Assembly (NCBI GenBank): GCA_031264295.1
Contig: JAISED010000077.1
Location: 1 to 38,150, forward strand
DNA: 38,150 bases
Direction: 5' to 3'
DNA from: Eubacteriales Family XIII. Incertae Sedis bacterium
GTDB lineage: Bacteria; Bacillota; Clostridia; Peptostreptococcales; Anaerovoracaceae
In this document: in pieces, positions 8,299-15,605 of the stretch
How positions within the stretch are numbered: position 1 is the first letter of the stretch
Layout: the number at the start of each line of letters is the position of its first letter
The notes under the pieces: model-generated
Databases searched by the model: none
What the model saw: only the letters and a program-made list of their open reading frames with translations
What the model was told of the DNA's origin: nothing
Position numbers and translations under genes: made by a program

Positions 8299-8530
8299 AG
8301 ATTTTTATGCTTAGTTCAGTATTATTTACCATCCAAGCTTATGGAACTGTCTTTACCATAAGCTCCATTAGGAAAGGGCATCTGCGTTCTATGCGGTGTC
8401 TTCATTAATTAAGCCGGGTCGTCGTTGAGGTTCCGCGCGGAAATACTTTCCGCATACCGCCCGTCGGAAGGTCAGGCGGAGCTGCATAAGCGGCGGCAGG
8501 GCATTATACTAAGGAAGCAAGGTGAGTAGC
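8299..8530 (+). promoter_or_regulatory. Long untranslated leader of the first SLH gene
   Basis: About 230 bases without an ORF between element A and the SLH start. Perfect stems are AGCTTATGG/CCATAAGCT (8336-8344 with 8356-8364) and GCGGAAA/TTTCCGC (8437-8443 with 8447-8453). There is also a 12-base palindrome TTCCGCGCGGAA (8431-8442). No T-runs follow. TTAGTTCAGTAT at 8311 matches the motif repeated at 15606-15684. It may act as an RNA leader, but the role is unknown. Confidence 0.45.
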
Positions 8531-10303
8531 ATGAAGAGAGTAATCAGCACAGTCCTGCTTGTCGTCATGATCGTCGGTCTTATTGCGCCCAGCGCGTATG
8601 CGGCGGATCCAGTCAATTATTCAGTTAATCCCGGCAGCGTGAATATGTCTCAAGACGGTGAGGGAAGTTTTACCATCATTGTGGATAAACCCGATTCAGC
8701 TTACGACGCTATTGATTTTTTCGTAAGTGTGCCTGAAGGCGTCACTATAGGCGCTGTTTCCTATAGTGTAAGCGGTATTGCCGGGCCGCCGGGAATACGT
8801 GACGGCCGCACTTACTATTTTGGCGTCACAAAAGTTCCGGGAGGAGCCGGATATAGTGACGCGCTTAGTTGTACGGTAAGCATAGTTTATACGGGGCAGA
8901 CGGAAAAGATAATAACGATCGAAAAAATAAGACGGTCAATAATGCAGGGTCATGAGGCGATCGTCCGGGACGAATCTGAGACTATTAATACAGTAACACT
9001 GCTTCCGTATGGTAATATTCCGGAACCGTCGAGCGACGCGCGCCTCGCCAGCCTGAATATCGAAGGCGTGACGCTTAATCAGGCCTTCAGCCCCGAAGTT
9101 ACCCAGTATACCGCAAGCGTAGGCTACACAGTCACACGCGCCGCCGTGAACGCAGCGGCGCTTGACGACGGAGCCGCCGTGAGCGGAAGCGGGATACGGC
9201 TCTTGGACGTCGGCGCGAACGCAGTGACCATTACGGTCACAGCGGAGGACGGCGTGACTACGCGTGATTATACAGTCACGATCACCCGCGCCGACGCCCC
9301 GCCCGCGCCTCCGGAACCGTCGACCGACGCGCGCCTCGCCAGCCTGAATATCGAAGGCGTAACGCTTAATCAGACCTTCAGCCCCGAAGTCACCCGGTAT
9401 ACCGCAAGCGTAGGCTACACAGTCACACGCGCCGCCGTGAGCGCGGCGGCCGCCGATAATGGCGCTGTCGTGAGCGGAAGCGGGATACGGGCATTAAACA
9501 TCGGCGCAAACGTCTTAACCATTACGGTCACAGCGGAGGACGGCGTGACCACGCGTGATTATACAGTCACGATCACCCGCGCGGGCGCATACACTCCAAG
9601 CGGGGGCGGCAGCGGCGGCGGACTTTCCGCAAGCAATACGACTACTACAGACACAACAGAAACGGAAATAGTTGAAGAAGACACGCCGCTCGCGGCCTTC
9701 GAAAAACCTATTGCAATACTGGATAAAATCAGCGGCAAGGCATATATCAACGGCTACCCCGACGGCGCCTTCCGTCCGAGCGCCTTCATCACACGGGCTG
9801 AGACAGCTTCCATGCTCTATGAGTTGACGCTCAACGAGGACAAGGCCAACTACGAGGGTGAAGCGGAGAAGTTCAGCGATATTGCGAAGGGCGCTTGGTA
9901 CGCTAAGGCTGTGGGATTCATGGCGGCGGCGGAGGTGATACTCGGCTACCCCGACGGGACTTTCGGGGGTAATATGCCCATCACCAGAGCCGAATTCGCC
10001 ACGATTATGTCGCGTTTTGAGGAAGCGGACGCAGAAGGCGCCGCGCCTTTTGCAGATGTGGCGGGACATTGGGCGTACAGCGGCATCCTTTCCGCATATA
10101 ACAAAAAATGGATATTGGGCTATGAGGACGACACGTTCAAACCCAATCAAAATATAACCAGGTCAGAAGCTGTCGCTATAGTAAACCGCGTGATCGCCAG
10201 AGATAAGAGCGGCTACGAGGGGCGAACGATCAAGTTCAGTGACGTCATGCCGGAGGGATGGTATTTCGACGACGTGCTGATCGCCTCAAGCGACAAGCAG
10301 TGA
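8531..10303 (+). CDS. Secreted SLH-anchored protein with cohesin-like and two cadherin-like domains
   Basis: 590 residues. A signal peptide (MKRVISTVLLVVMIVGLIA...AYA) is followed by a beta-sandwich domain at about 27-150 related to the N-termini of the SLH proteins at 13997 and 19729. Two nearly identical cadherin-like beta-sandwich repeats follow (about 164-260 and 261-355, motifs LASLNIEGVTLNQ...F and VTAEDGVTTRDYTVTITR). Then come a Gly/Ser/Thr linker and three SLH repeats (YINGYPDGAFRPSAFITRAE, FSDIAKGAWYAKAV...GYPDGTF, FADVAGHWAYSGI...). SLH repeats bind cell-wall polysaccharide, so the protein should display its N-terminal domain on the surface. The ATG at 8531 is preferred to the GTG at 8522 because AAGGTGA precedes it. 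Calling the N-terminal domain cohesin-like is inference from its strand pattern and the dockerin-bearing neighbours. Confidence 0.85.
   Translation: MKRVISTVLLVVMIVGLIAPSAYAADPVNYSVNPGSVNMSQDGEGSFTIIVDKPDSAYDAIDFFVSVPEGVTIGAVSYSVSGIAGPPGIRDGRTYYFGVTKVPGGAGYSDALSCTVSIVYTGQTEKIITIEKIRRSIMQGHEAIVRDESETINTVTLLPYGNIPEPSSDARLASLNIEGVTLNQAFSPEVTQYTASVGYTVTRAAVNAAALDDGAAVSGSGIRLLDVGANAVTITVTAEDGVTTRDYTVTITRADAPPAPPEPSTDARLASLNIEGVTLNQTFSPEVTRYTASVGYTVTRAAVSAAAADNGAVVSGSGIRALNIGANVLTITVTAEDGVTTRDYTVTITRAGAYTPSGGGSGGGLSASNTTTTDTTETEIVEEDTPLAAFEKPIAILDKISGKAYINGYPDGAFRPSAFITRAETASMLYELTLNEDKANYEGEAEKFSDIAKGAWYAKAVGFMAAAEVILGYPDGTFGGNMPITRAEFATIMSRFEEADAEGAAPFADVAGHWAYSGILSAYNKKWILGYEDDTFKPNQNITRSEAVAIVNRVIARDKSGYEGRTIKFSDVMPEGWYFDDVLIASSDKQ
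9020..9590 (+). repeat. Tandem duplication within the SLH gene, period 291 bp
   Basis: Two in-frame copies (9020-9310 and 9311 to about 9590) are almost identical at the DNA level, both starting CCGGAACCGTCGA and ending GTCACGATCACCCGCGC. Each encodes one 97-residue cadherin-like domain. The high identity points to recent duplication or gene conversion. Confidence 0.85.
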
Positions 10304-10323
10304 TGATATAAGCCCCATATAGG

Positions 10324-10372
10324 CGGTCTTCTGAAACCTAAGCGGAAACATAAGGCAGGTTTTAGAAGGTCG
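10324..10372 (+). terminator. Long hairpin after the first SLH gene (weak terminator or processing site)
   Basis: Arms at 10324-10339 and 10357-10372 pair over 16 positions as RNA, with three G-U pairs. Only a weak TTTG follows, so termination is uncertain. It lies between the SLH gene and the leader of the first hydrolase. Confidence 0.45.
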
Positions 10373-10380
10373 TTTGTATG

Positions 10381-10414
10381 AACTCACATTTGTGCCCAAT
10401 AGAAAGGAGGAATG
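10381..10414 (+). promoter_or_regulatory. Conserved leader block upstream of hydrolase 1
   Basis: A 34-base block, AACTCACATTTGTGCCCAAT followed by AGAAAGGAGGAATG, differs at one position from the block at 15686-15719 upstream of the second hydrolase. It contains the small inverted repeat CACA-TT-TGTG and a strong AAAGGAGG site that serves a short upstream ORF, not the hydrolase itself. Confidence 0.7.
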
Positions 10415-10501
10415 TGTAAAAACGCCTTAGGGATCTGTCGTAAAATAAAGCGGATCCTTATAGGTAAATTAATCGTACCCCATAATACTTATCCAGAGTA
10501 G
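10412..10501 (+). CDS. Upstream short ORF / leader peptide (29 aa) of hydrolase 1
   Basis: The ATG at 10412 is 2 bases beyond a near-perfect AAAGGAGG. The frame MCKNALGICRKIKRIL... ends at a TAG at 10499-10501, 19 bases before the hydrolase start. Its first ten residues, M-C-K-N-A-L-G-I-C-R, match M-H-K-T-E-L-G-I-Y-R encoded at the same place before hydrolase 2. The spacing from the binding site is very short, so translation efficiency is uncertain. A role in translational coupling or attenuation is inferred. Confidence 0.45.
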   Translation: MCKNALGICRKIKRILIGKLIVPHNTYPE

Positions 10502-10520
10502 TAGAAGGAGATTGAAATTG

Positions 10521-13500
10521 ATGAAAAGAAAAATCTTAGTATCGTTCTTATCTCTCGCGATGGTTCTCACCTACATGCCGTTTGTCAGCTTTGCAGGATT
10601 CACCGCACCGGGACCTACCCAGTATGATCCCGACCTCTTTGCGAGGAATGTGTCGATTTCCCGCGCAAACGCAGCAGAAGGCATGGTGCTGATGGAGAAT
10701 AACGGCGCGCTTCCGATCAAGTCAGGCACAAACGTGGCTGTGTTCGGCATATGCGCGAAGAACACCATCAAAGGCGGCGGCGGTTCCGGCGACGTGAACA
10801 CGCTGGACGCGGACTTAAAGAAGATCACCCCCGGTCTGCAGGACGCCGGCTTGATTGTTGACCCGGAAATCAAGGCGTGGTATGACTCGCAGGGCTCTTC
10901 ACAGACGGATGTCAGGATCCCTGATACCTTGGATGTGGAAGCGGCTGCCGATCGTAACGACATCGCCATCTATGTGATCGGGCGCACATCCTCGGAAGGC
11001 AACGACAGAACCATAGACGGGAACAACCCGTACAACCTCACCGACATTGAGCGCGCCAACCTCACCCGCGTAAAGGCCGCCTTCGGCAAACTCGTCGTCA
11101 TCCTGAACGAGGGCGCGGTTTCGGACGTGGGCTGGATCGATGAATATCAGCCGGACGCTCTGCTCTTCGCCGGCTTGGGCGGACACGCGGGCGGCAGCGC
11201 CGTGGGCGATATCGTTACCGGTGTGGCCAACCCATCAGGTAAGTTTGCCGACACATGGCCGTACAGCGTCAACGACGCCCCCGCCAGAAACAACTTCTCA
11301 GGGGAGCCTCGTCCTGCACCTGTACCTGTGAACTTTTACACGGGCGTCATATCAGGTAACGGTCTGAGCGCCACTTGGACTAGCTATCCGAGCGTGGCCT
11401 ACACCGAAGATATATATGTAGGCTACCGCTATTACGAGACATTTGACATTCCGGTCAAATATGAGTTCGGTTATGGCTTGTCATATACCACTTTCGCCCT
11501 CTCCGATCAGTCGGCCAAGGTGGTGGGCGATGAACTCATTACTACCGCGACCGTGACCAATACCGGCAGTTACGCCGGCAAAGAGGTCGTTCAGGTCTAC
11601 GTCAGCGCGCCTGACGGCACGCTGGAGAAGCCCGCTAAGGAACTCAAGGGCTATGCCAAGACCGACGTCCTGGTTCCCGGTCAGAGCCAAACCATCACAA
11701 TATCAACCCCGATCAAATGGCTCACATCCTACAGTGAAGAACTGGAAGCGTGGATACTCGACGCCGGCGAATATGACTTCTATGTAGGCACATCTGTAAA
11801 GCAGGTGACAGAGGCGGGTTCCTGGACGCTGTCGGAGCTTCGCATTGTGGAGCAGGTGGCTAACAGGATACAGCGGCAGAACGGCGCTGAGGACTTTGAC
11901 TTCCCTGTCTTGTCCAAATATGACGACGATGACGCGAGAATAGAAAAACTCGCGAAGTTCGAATTCCCCACAGCCGTAAACCCAGGGACTGAACGTCTTC
12001 CTCACTTCCCAGGCGAAAAGTCTTATGTGAGTAACCCGGAGGACTTCCCCGAGGATTGGGGCGTTTCTTTCAGCAACACCACGGCGGAGTTGGCGGTCAA
12101 CCAGGCTGATTATCGCACCAGAAAGATCATCGGCAACGAACCGTATAAACTCGTTGACGTTTATAACGGTACGATCTCTATGGACGCCTTCATCAATCAA
12201 TTGTCCGCTGAAGATCTGTGCGCGCTGAGCCGCGGCACCACCGCAGGCGCCGACGCCAATTTGCTGCCGGGTTCCGCTGCTCATACATACGGCATTCCAT
12301 ACTTCGGGATCCCTCAGACTTCAGAACCCGACGGTCCCGCCGGTCTTAGGATAACCCTCAACGCGGCCGGAGGCGTACAGCAGAAGGCTACCATGTTCCC
12401 GCAGGGAACGCTGAACGCCCAGACATGGAATACCGATCTGGTATACAACGCAGGCATAGCCGTCGGCAGTGAGATGGCGTATTTCGGCGCTACCACATGG
12501 CTGGCGCCGGGCATGAACATCCACCGCGACCCGCTCAACGGCCGTAACTTCGAGTACTATTCGGAAGACCCATTCCTGTCCGGAACTATAGCCGCCGCCA
12601 TGACCAAGGGCGTACAGTCCCAGGGCGGCGTAGGCGTTACCCTCAAGCATTTCTTCGCCAACAACCAAGAATACTCGCGTACCAGTATTGACACCCTGAT
12701 GACTGAACGCGCGGCGCGTGAGATATACCTGAGAAACTTCGAGATCGCGGTCAAGGAAGGCAATCCCAGCGCGATAATGACCAGCTACAACCACGTCAAC
12801 GGCGAGCATCCCAACCAGAACCCGGAGCTTATAAACGGCATGGTACGCGGCGAATGGGGCTTCAACGGCATATTCATGTATGACTGGGGCGCCTACGGCG
12901 ACGGTTACTTGGATCAGCCCTCAGGCATCAACTGGATCATGGGCAGCGCGACCGGAGGCAGACTGATACAGCTGCAGAATTCCTGCTATTACCAGCGTGA
13001 TATCGCTGAAGAACGCGTCAAGGAAGTTCTGACCGAGATCATGGGCTACAGATCCTTCACTGAAGCCAACGACCTGCCGGTCTACTATCGTCCGGAGGGA
13101 ACACTCACAATGTCTGTAGATAAAACATCTGTGGGTACAATTCAGACTGCCGGCATAACAGCTCCTAGCTACCTAACTACGGATGGAACACTTACATATA
13201 CTATAACACTGGCGAATGTCAGCATAGGCGCCAACATAATCAACGTTAAAGCGAAGTTTGATCCCAGACTGAGCTATGAAGGCAGCGATATAAAGATCCC
13301 TGAAGCGATCTTCATGGGTGGTCCGAGTTATGATTCCGCCACGGGTGACTATTCGGCCATGATCATGCTGCCGATCCAGGGCGGTTTGTTTACGGCGAGT
13401 TCGCCAACGCCGATACTGACCGTGAACTTCACCATGTCTCCGGGAGATGGTGAGATGACGGGCACATTGATCGCTGCGAATGTCATAGAGGTGACCTCGC

Positions 13501-13739
13501 CCGACAGCACATTCCCGGTAGATTGCATTTTGTCACCGGAGACGGCGGTTACAGCTTTCGTTCCGTATGACGCGGACAGCAACGGCGTGATCGATATGAG
13601 CGATGTGTCATTGATCATCTACAACTACTATCTGACGAAGGAAGGCGATGCCAAGTGGGATAAGGCCAAAGCCTATGACGCGCACAAAGACGGCGTGATC
13701 GACATCCTCGATCTGATGGTCATAATGAGCTATATATAA
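10521..13739 (+). CDS. Secreted glycoside hydrolase family 3 enzyme, permuted domain order, with cohesin-like and dockerin domains
   Basis: 1072 residues, predicted beta-glycosidase. A signal peptide (MKRKILVSFLSLAMVLTYM...SFA) comes first. The usual C-terminal half of GH3 then follows (AAEGMVLMENNGALPI, YEFGYGLSYTTF) with the fibronectin-like EVVQVYVSAP domain. The catalytic barrel comes only from about residue 559 (EPDGPAGLR, GRNFEYYSEDPFLSG, K709-H710 in TLKHFFANNQ, and D788 in FMYDWGAY, the expected nucleophile). This permuted order is known from some ruminal and clostridial beta-glucosidases. Residues about 862-1010 resemble a cohesin-type sandwich, and 1016-1072 form a type I dockerin with two calcium loops (DADSNGVIDMSD and DAHKDGVIDILD, the second with H in place of the usual D/N). 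The ATG at 10521 follows AAGGAG at a spacing of 10. Confidence 0.92.
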   Translation: MKRKILVSFLSLAMVLTYMPFVSFAGFTAPGPTQYDPDLFARNVSISRANAAEGMVLMENNGALPIKSGTNVAVFGICAKNTIKGGGGSGDVNTLDADLKKITPGLQDAGLIVDPEIKAWYDSQGSSQTDVRIPDTLDVEAAADRNDIAIYVIGRTSSEGNDRTIDGNNPYNLTDIERANLTRVKAAFGKLVVILNEGAVSDVGWIDEYQPDALLFAGLGGHAGGSAVGDIVTGVANPSGKFADTWPYSVNDAPARNNFSGEPRPAPVPVNFYTGVISGNGLSATWTSYPSVAYTEDIYVGYRYYETFDIPVKYEFGYGLSYTTFALSDQSAKVVGDELITTATVTNTGSYAGKEVVQVYVSAPDGTLEKPAKELKGYAKTDVLVPGQSQTITISTPIKWLTSYSEELEAWILDAGEYDFYVGTSVKQVTEAGSWTLSELRIVEQVANRIQRQNGAEDFDFPVLSKYDDDDARIEKLAKFEFPTAVNPGTERLPHFPGEKSYVSNPEDFPEDWGVSFSNTTAELAVNQADYRTRKIIGNEPYKLVDVYNGTISMDAFINQLSAEDLCALSRGTTAGADANLLPGSAAHTYGIPYFGIPQTSEPDGPAGLRITLNAAGGVQQKATMFPQGTLNAQTWNTDLVYNAGIAVGSEMAYFGATTWLAPGMNIHRDPLNGRNFEYYSEDPFLSGTIAAAMTKGVQSQGGVGVTLKHFFANNQEYSRTSIDTLMTERAAREIYLRNFEIAVKEGNPSAIMTSYNHVNGEHPNQNPELINGMVRGEWGFNGIFMYDWGAYGDGYLDQPSGINWIMGSATGGRLIQLQNSCYYQRDIAEERVKEVLTEIMGYRSFTEANDLPVYYRPEGTLTMSVDKTSVGTIQTAGITAPSYLTTDGTLTYTITLANVSIGANIINVKAKFDPRLSYEGSDIKIPEAIFMGGPSYDSATGDYSAMIMLPIQGGLFTASSPTPILTVNFTMSPGDGEMTGTLIAANVIEVTSPDSTFPVDCILSPETAVTAFVPYDADSNGVIDMSDVSLIIYNYYLTKEGDAKWDKAKAYDAHKDGVIDILDLMVIMSYI

Positions 13740-13780
13740 ACTAACTAACTGAGTTGTCGGCTGAACCTACGAATTGATAA

Positions 13781-13815
13781 GCGCCCGCCGCCCCATAAGG
13801 CGGCGGGTGCTTGTT
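13781..13815 (+). terminator. Strong hairpin terminator after hydrolase 1
   Basis: GCGCCCGCCGCC (13781-13792) pairs with GGCGGCGGGTGC (13799-13810) with one G-U pair, and is followed by TTGTTTGTT. The stem is very stable and the tract is T-rich although interrupted. Confidence 0.8.
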
Positions 13816-13864
13816 TGTTGGCAGCCGGCGTCACTGACGACATCACACCGCCCCGCGGGACGTA

Positions 13865-13963
13865 GGACGCTTGCAGACGCGATGTCCGCGGGAGATCGGA
13901 CGCTTGCAGACGCAATGTCCGCGAGACGTAGGACGCTTGCAGACGCAATGTCTGCGGGACGGC
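13865..13963. repeat. Tandem repeat, 3 x 33 bp
   Basis: Units start at 13865, 13898 and 13931, each reading GGACGCTTGCAGACGC then (A/G)ATGTC(C/T)GCG and a variable linker. GGAC and GTCC within most units can pair. The repeat lies between the hydrolase 1 terminator and the next SLH gene. Both strands are open through it because the period is a multiple of three, so the short frames there are not evidence of a gene. Confidence 0.85.
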
Positions 13964-13996
13964 AGGTGATTGTCGTTGCAAAATGAGGAGAAACGT

Positions 13997-15259
13997 ATGA
14001 AGAGAATGCTCAGCATAATTACGACCGTTATTTTGACCGTCGGTCTACTGTTGCCCGCCGTGTCCGCAGCTGATACCGGCTTCTCCGTCGATAAGACTAC
14101 GGTAAGCATGAGCGCGGACGCGGGCAGTTTTACCATTACGGTCAACAAATACAGTGAACCCTACGGCGGCGTCCGGATCTATTTGGACATACCCACAGGG
14201 CTGGAGTTAGCTAGCGACAACCCGTTCGTGTTCAGTCTTACGGAGGGCTTGAAGGTAGGACCGAACAAAACCTCAGACGGCAAAACGCTTATTGAATTCG
14301 CGACGCCGGGAACGAACGGCATAGATGGCGACTTGAAATGTACAGTCAATATAAAGTACAGCAGCGGCGCCGACAAGGCCAATAAGACGGTAGCGGTTGA
14401 CAAAGTCGAACTTCTGAAATTATTTGCCGCCACCGAGACTAGTTTGGCCGACGCAGGAGTGGCGGTCACTTATACGGATAGAGCAGCGGTAACCGTGAGC
14501 CAAGGCGGGACTACTGACGGGACTACCGGCGGGAATCCCGTCGGCGGAGGCGGTGGAGGCGGAGGCGGCGGAAGTTTGACCGCCAGTCCTGCGGCTTCGC
14601 CCGCCGCTATTACAGCCACCGGCGCCGCCGTCACAGGCGGGGCGATCTCCCTCGCCGCGAAACCGACTGCCGCCTTGGACAAGAGCAACGCAAAGTCATA
14701 TATCAACGGCTACCCTGACGGGACATTCCTCCCCACCGCGAATATAACAAGGGCGGAAGCCTCATCCATGATTTACGCGCTGATCACTGACAGCAATAAA
14801 GCCGCGTATAAGGATAAGGCTGCCGCATTCAGCGATGTGGCGTCCAACGCTTGGTACGCGGAGGCCACGGCCTATCTGTCCGCGGCGGAAGTCATAGAGG
14901 GCTATCCCGATGGAACATTCGGCGGCGGAAGGCCGATAACCCGCGCCGAATTCGCTACCATCATGACACGGCTTGAAGCAGCGGCGGGCGGCGGCAATAT
15001 GCCATTTACCGACGTGACAGGACACTGGGCATATAGCAGCGTACTCGCAGCCTATAACAATAAGTGGATCACAGGCTACCCCGACAACACATTTTTGCCC
15101 AACCAAAGCATTACCAGGGCTGAGGCCGTTACCATAGTCAACCGCGTGATAGGCAGGGATAAGTCCGTTTATGAAGGCATGGCGGTCAAGTTCAGCGACG
15201 TGGCGTCCACCGCGTGGTATTACGGCGACGTGTTGGCTGCCTCCAGCGACAGGCCATAA
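13997..15259 (+). CDS. Secreted SLH-anchored protein with N-terminal cohesin-like domain
   Basis: 420 residues. Signal peptide (MKRMLSIITTVILTVGLLL...VSA), then a beta-sandwich domain at about 27-160 (FSVDKTTVSMSADAGSFTITV... GGVRIYLDIPTGLEL) related to those of the SLH proteins at 8531 and 19729. A Gly-rich linker of about ten glycines follows (near residues 181-194) and then three C-terminal SLH repeats nearly identical in pattern to those of the 8531 protein (YINGYPDGTFLPTANITRAEA, FSDVASNAWYAEA, FTDVTGHWAYSSV). It lacks the cadherin-like repeats. The ATG at 13997 follows GAGGAG at a spacing of 6. Predicted role: wall-anchored display or docking protein for neighbouring dockerin enzymes (inference). 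Confidence 0.85.
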   Translation: MKRMLSIITTVILTVGLLLPAVSAADTGFSVDKTTVSMSADAGSFTITVNKYSEPYGGVRIYLDIPTGLELASDNPFVFSLTEGLKVGPNKTSDGKTLIEFATPGTNGIDGDLKCTVNIKYSSGADKANKTVAVDKVELLKLFAATETSLADAGVAVTYTDRAAVTVSQGGTTDGTTGGNPVGGGGGGGGGGSLTASPAASPAAITATGAAVTGGAISLAAKPTAALDKSNAKSYINGYPDGTFLPTANITRAEASSMIYALITDSNKAAYKDKAAAFSDVASNAWYAEATAYLSAAEVIEGYPDGTFGGGRPITRAEFATIMTRLEAAAGGGNMPFTDVTGHWAYSSVLAAYNNKWITGYPDNTFLPNQSITRAEAVTIVNRVIGRDKSVYEGMAVKFSDVASTAWYYGDVLAASSDRP

Positions 15260-15309
15260 ACCGTCGTTTTGCAGTGATGCAAGAATTTTGCAAGAATGTA
15301 ATAAATATA

Positions 15310-15338
15310 TTGCAATTCGCCGACGAGTGTGATAGGAT
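15310..15338 (+). promoter_or_regulatory. Predicted promoter B upstream of invertible element B
   Basis: TTGCAA (15310-15315), a 17-base spacer and TAGGAT (15333-15338). The surrounding sequence aligns with promoter A at 7475-7503 (shared GTGT(A/G)ATAG(A/G)ATT), so the two loci derive from one ancestor. It reads toward element B and hydrolase 2. Confidence 0.6.
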
Positions 15339-15382
15339 TTGGATGTAATTTAGTTGACGCTTCTTTAAATGATTTTGAAGTG

Positions 15383-15433
15383 AAACGCCAATGTAACGTT
15401 CTTTGCTAAATGTTACATTGGCGTTTTTTTGTT
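15383..15433 (+). terminator. Intrinsic terminator formed by site B1
   Basis: AAACGCCAATGTAAC (15383-15397) pairs perfectly over 15 bp with GTTACATTGGCGTTT (15412-15426), followed by a run of seven T from 15424. The hairpin is built largely from the recombination site itself. The T-run lies inside the 125-bp interior, so inversion would remove it from this strand. Confidence 0.75.
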
Positions 15434-15574
15434 GAATTTACCGGGCTTACGTACCCCGGTATTTTTTTATTTAGTCGCTTGTCAGAGCATGCCGGCTAAA
15501 ATGAAAGCCTCTAACTTTAAACGAATAGCAGTCAGATATAAGATAATGTAACATTTAGCAAATAATGTTACATT
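15390..15574. other. Candidate invertible element B (two 30-bp inverted sites, 125-bp interior)
   Basis: Site B1 (15390-15419) and site B2 (15545-15574) are inverted copies matching at 28 of 30 positions, including a perfect 18-bp match (15402-15419 with 15545-15562). Each has AATGTAAC and GTTACATT arms around a core. The interior is exactly 125 bp, as in element A, and partly conserved with it. It lies between promoter B and the hydrolase 2 leader. In the present orientation the interior carries the T-runs of two terminators facing the hydrolase gene, which suggests an OFF state. The recombinase at 7515-8084 is the likely agent. Confidence 0.75.
15428..15454 (+). terminator. Second tandem terminator-like hairpin inside element B
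   Basis: TACCGGG and CCCGGTA pair over a short loop and are followed by ATTTTTTTA. It lies wholly within the invertible interior. Element A has a weaker version with a mismatch. Confidence 0.65.
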
Positions 15575-15605
15575 CATTAAGGCAGTGATGATAAAACCGT
15601 ATCTA

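Noticed and set aside
13865-13963. CRISPR array
   Set aside because: The three 33-bp units are contiguous, with no unique spacers and no cas genes.
13774-13986. Short repeat-containing ORFs on both strands
   Set aside because: They exist only because the 33-bp repeat has no stop codons. They lack ribosome binding sites and overlap a terminator.
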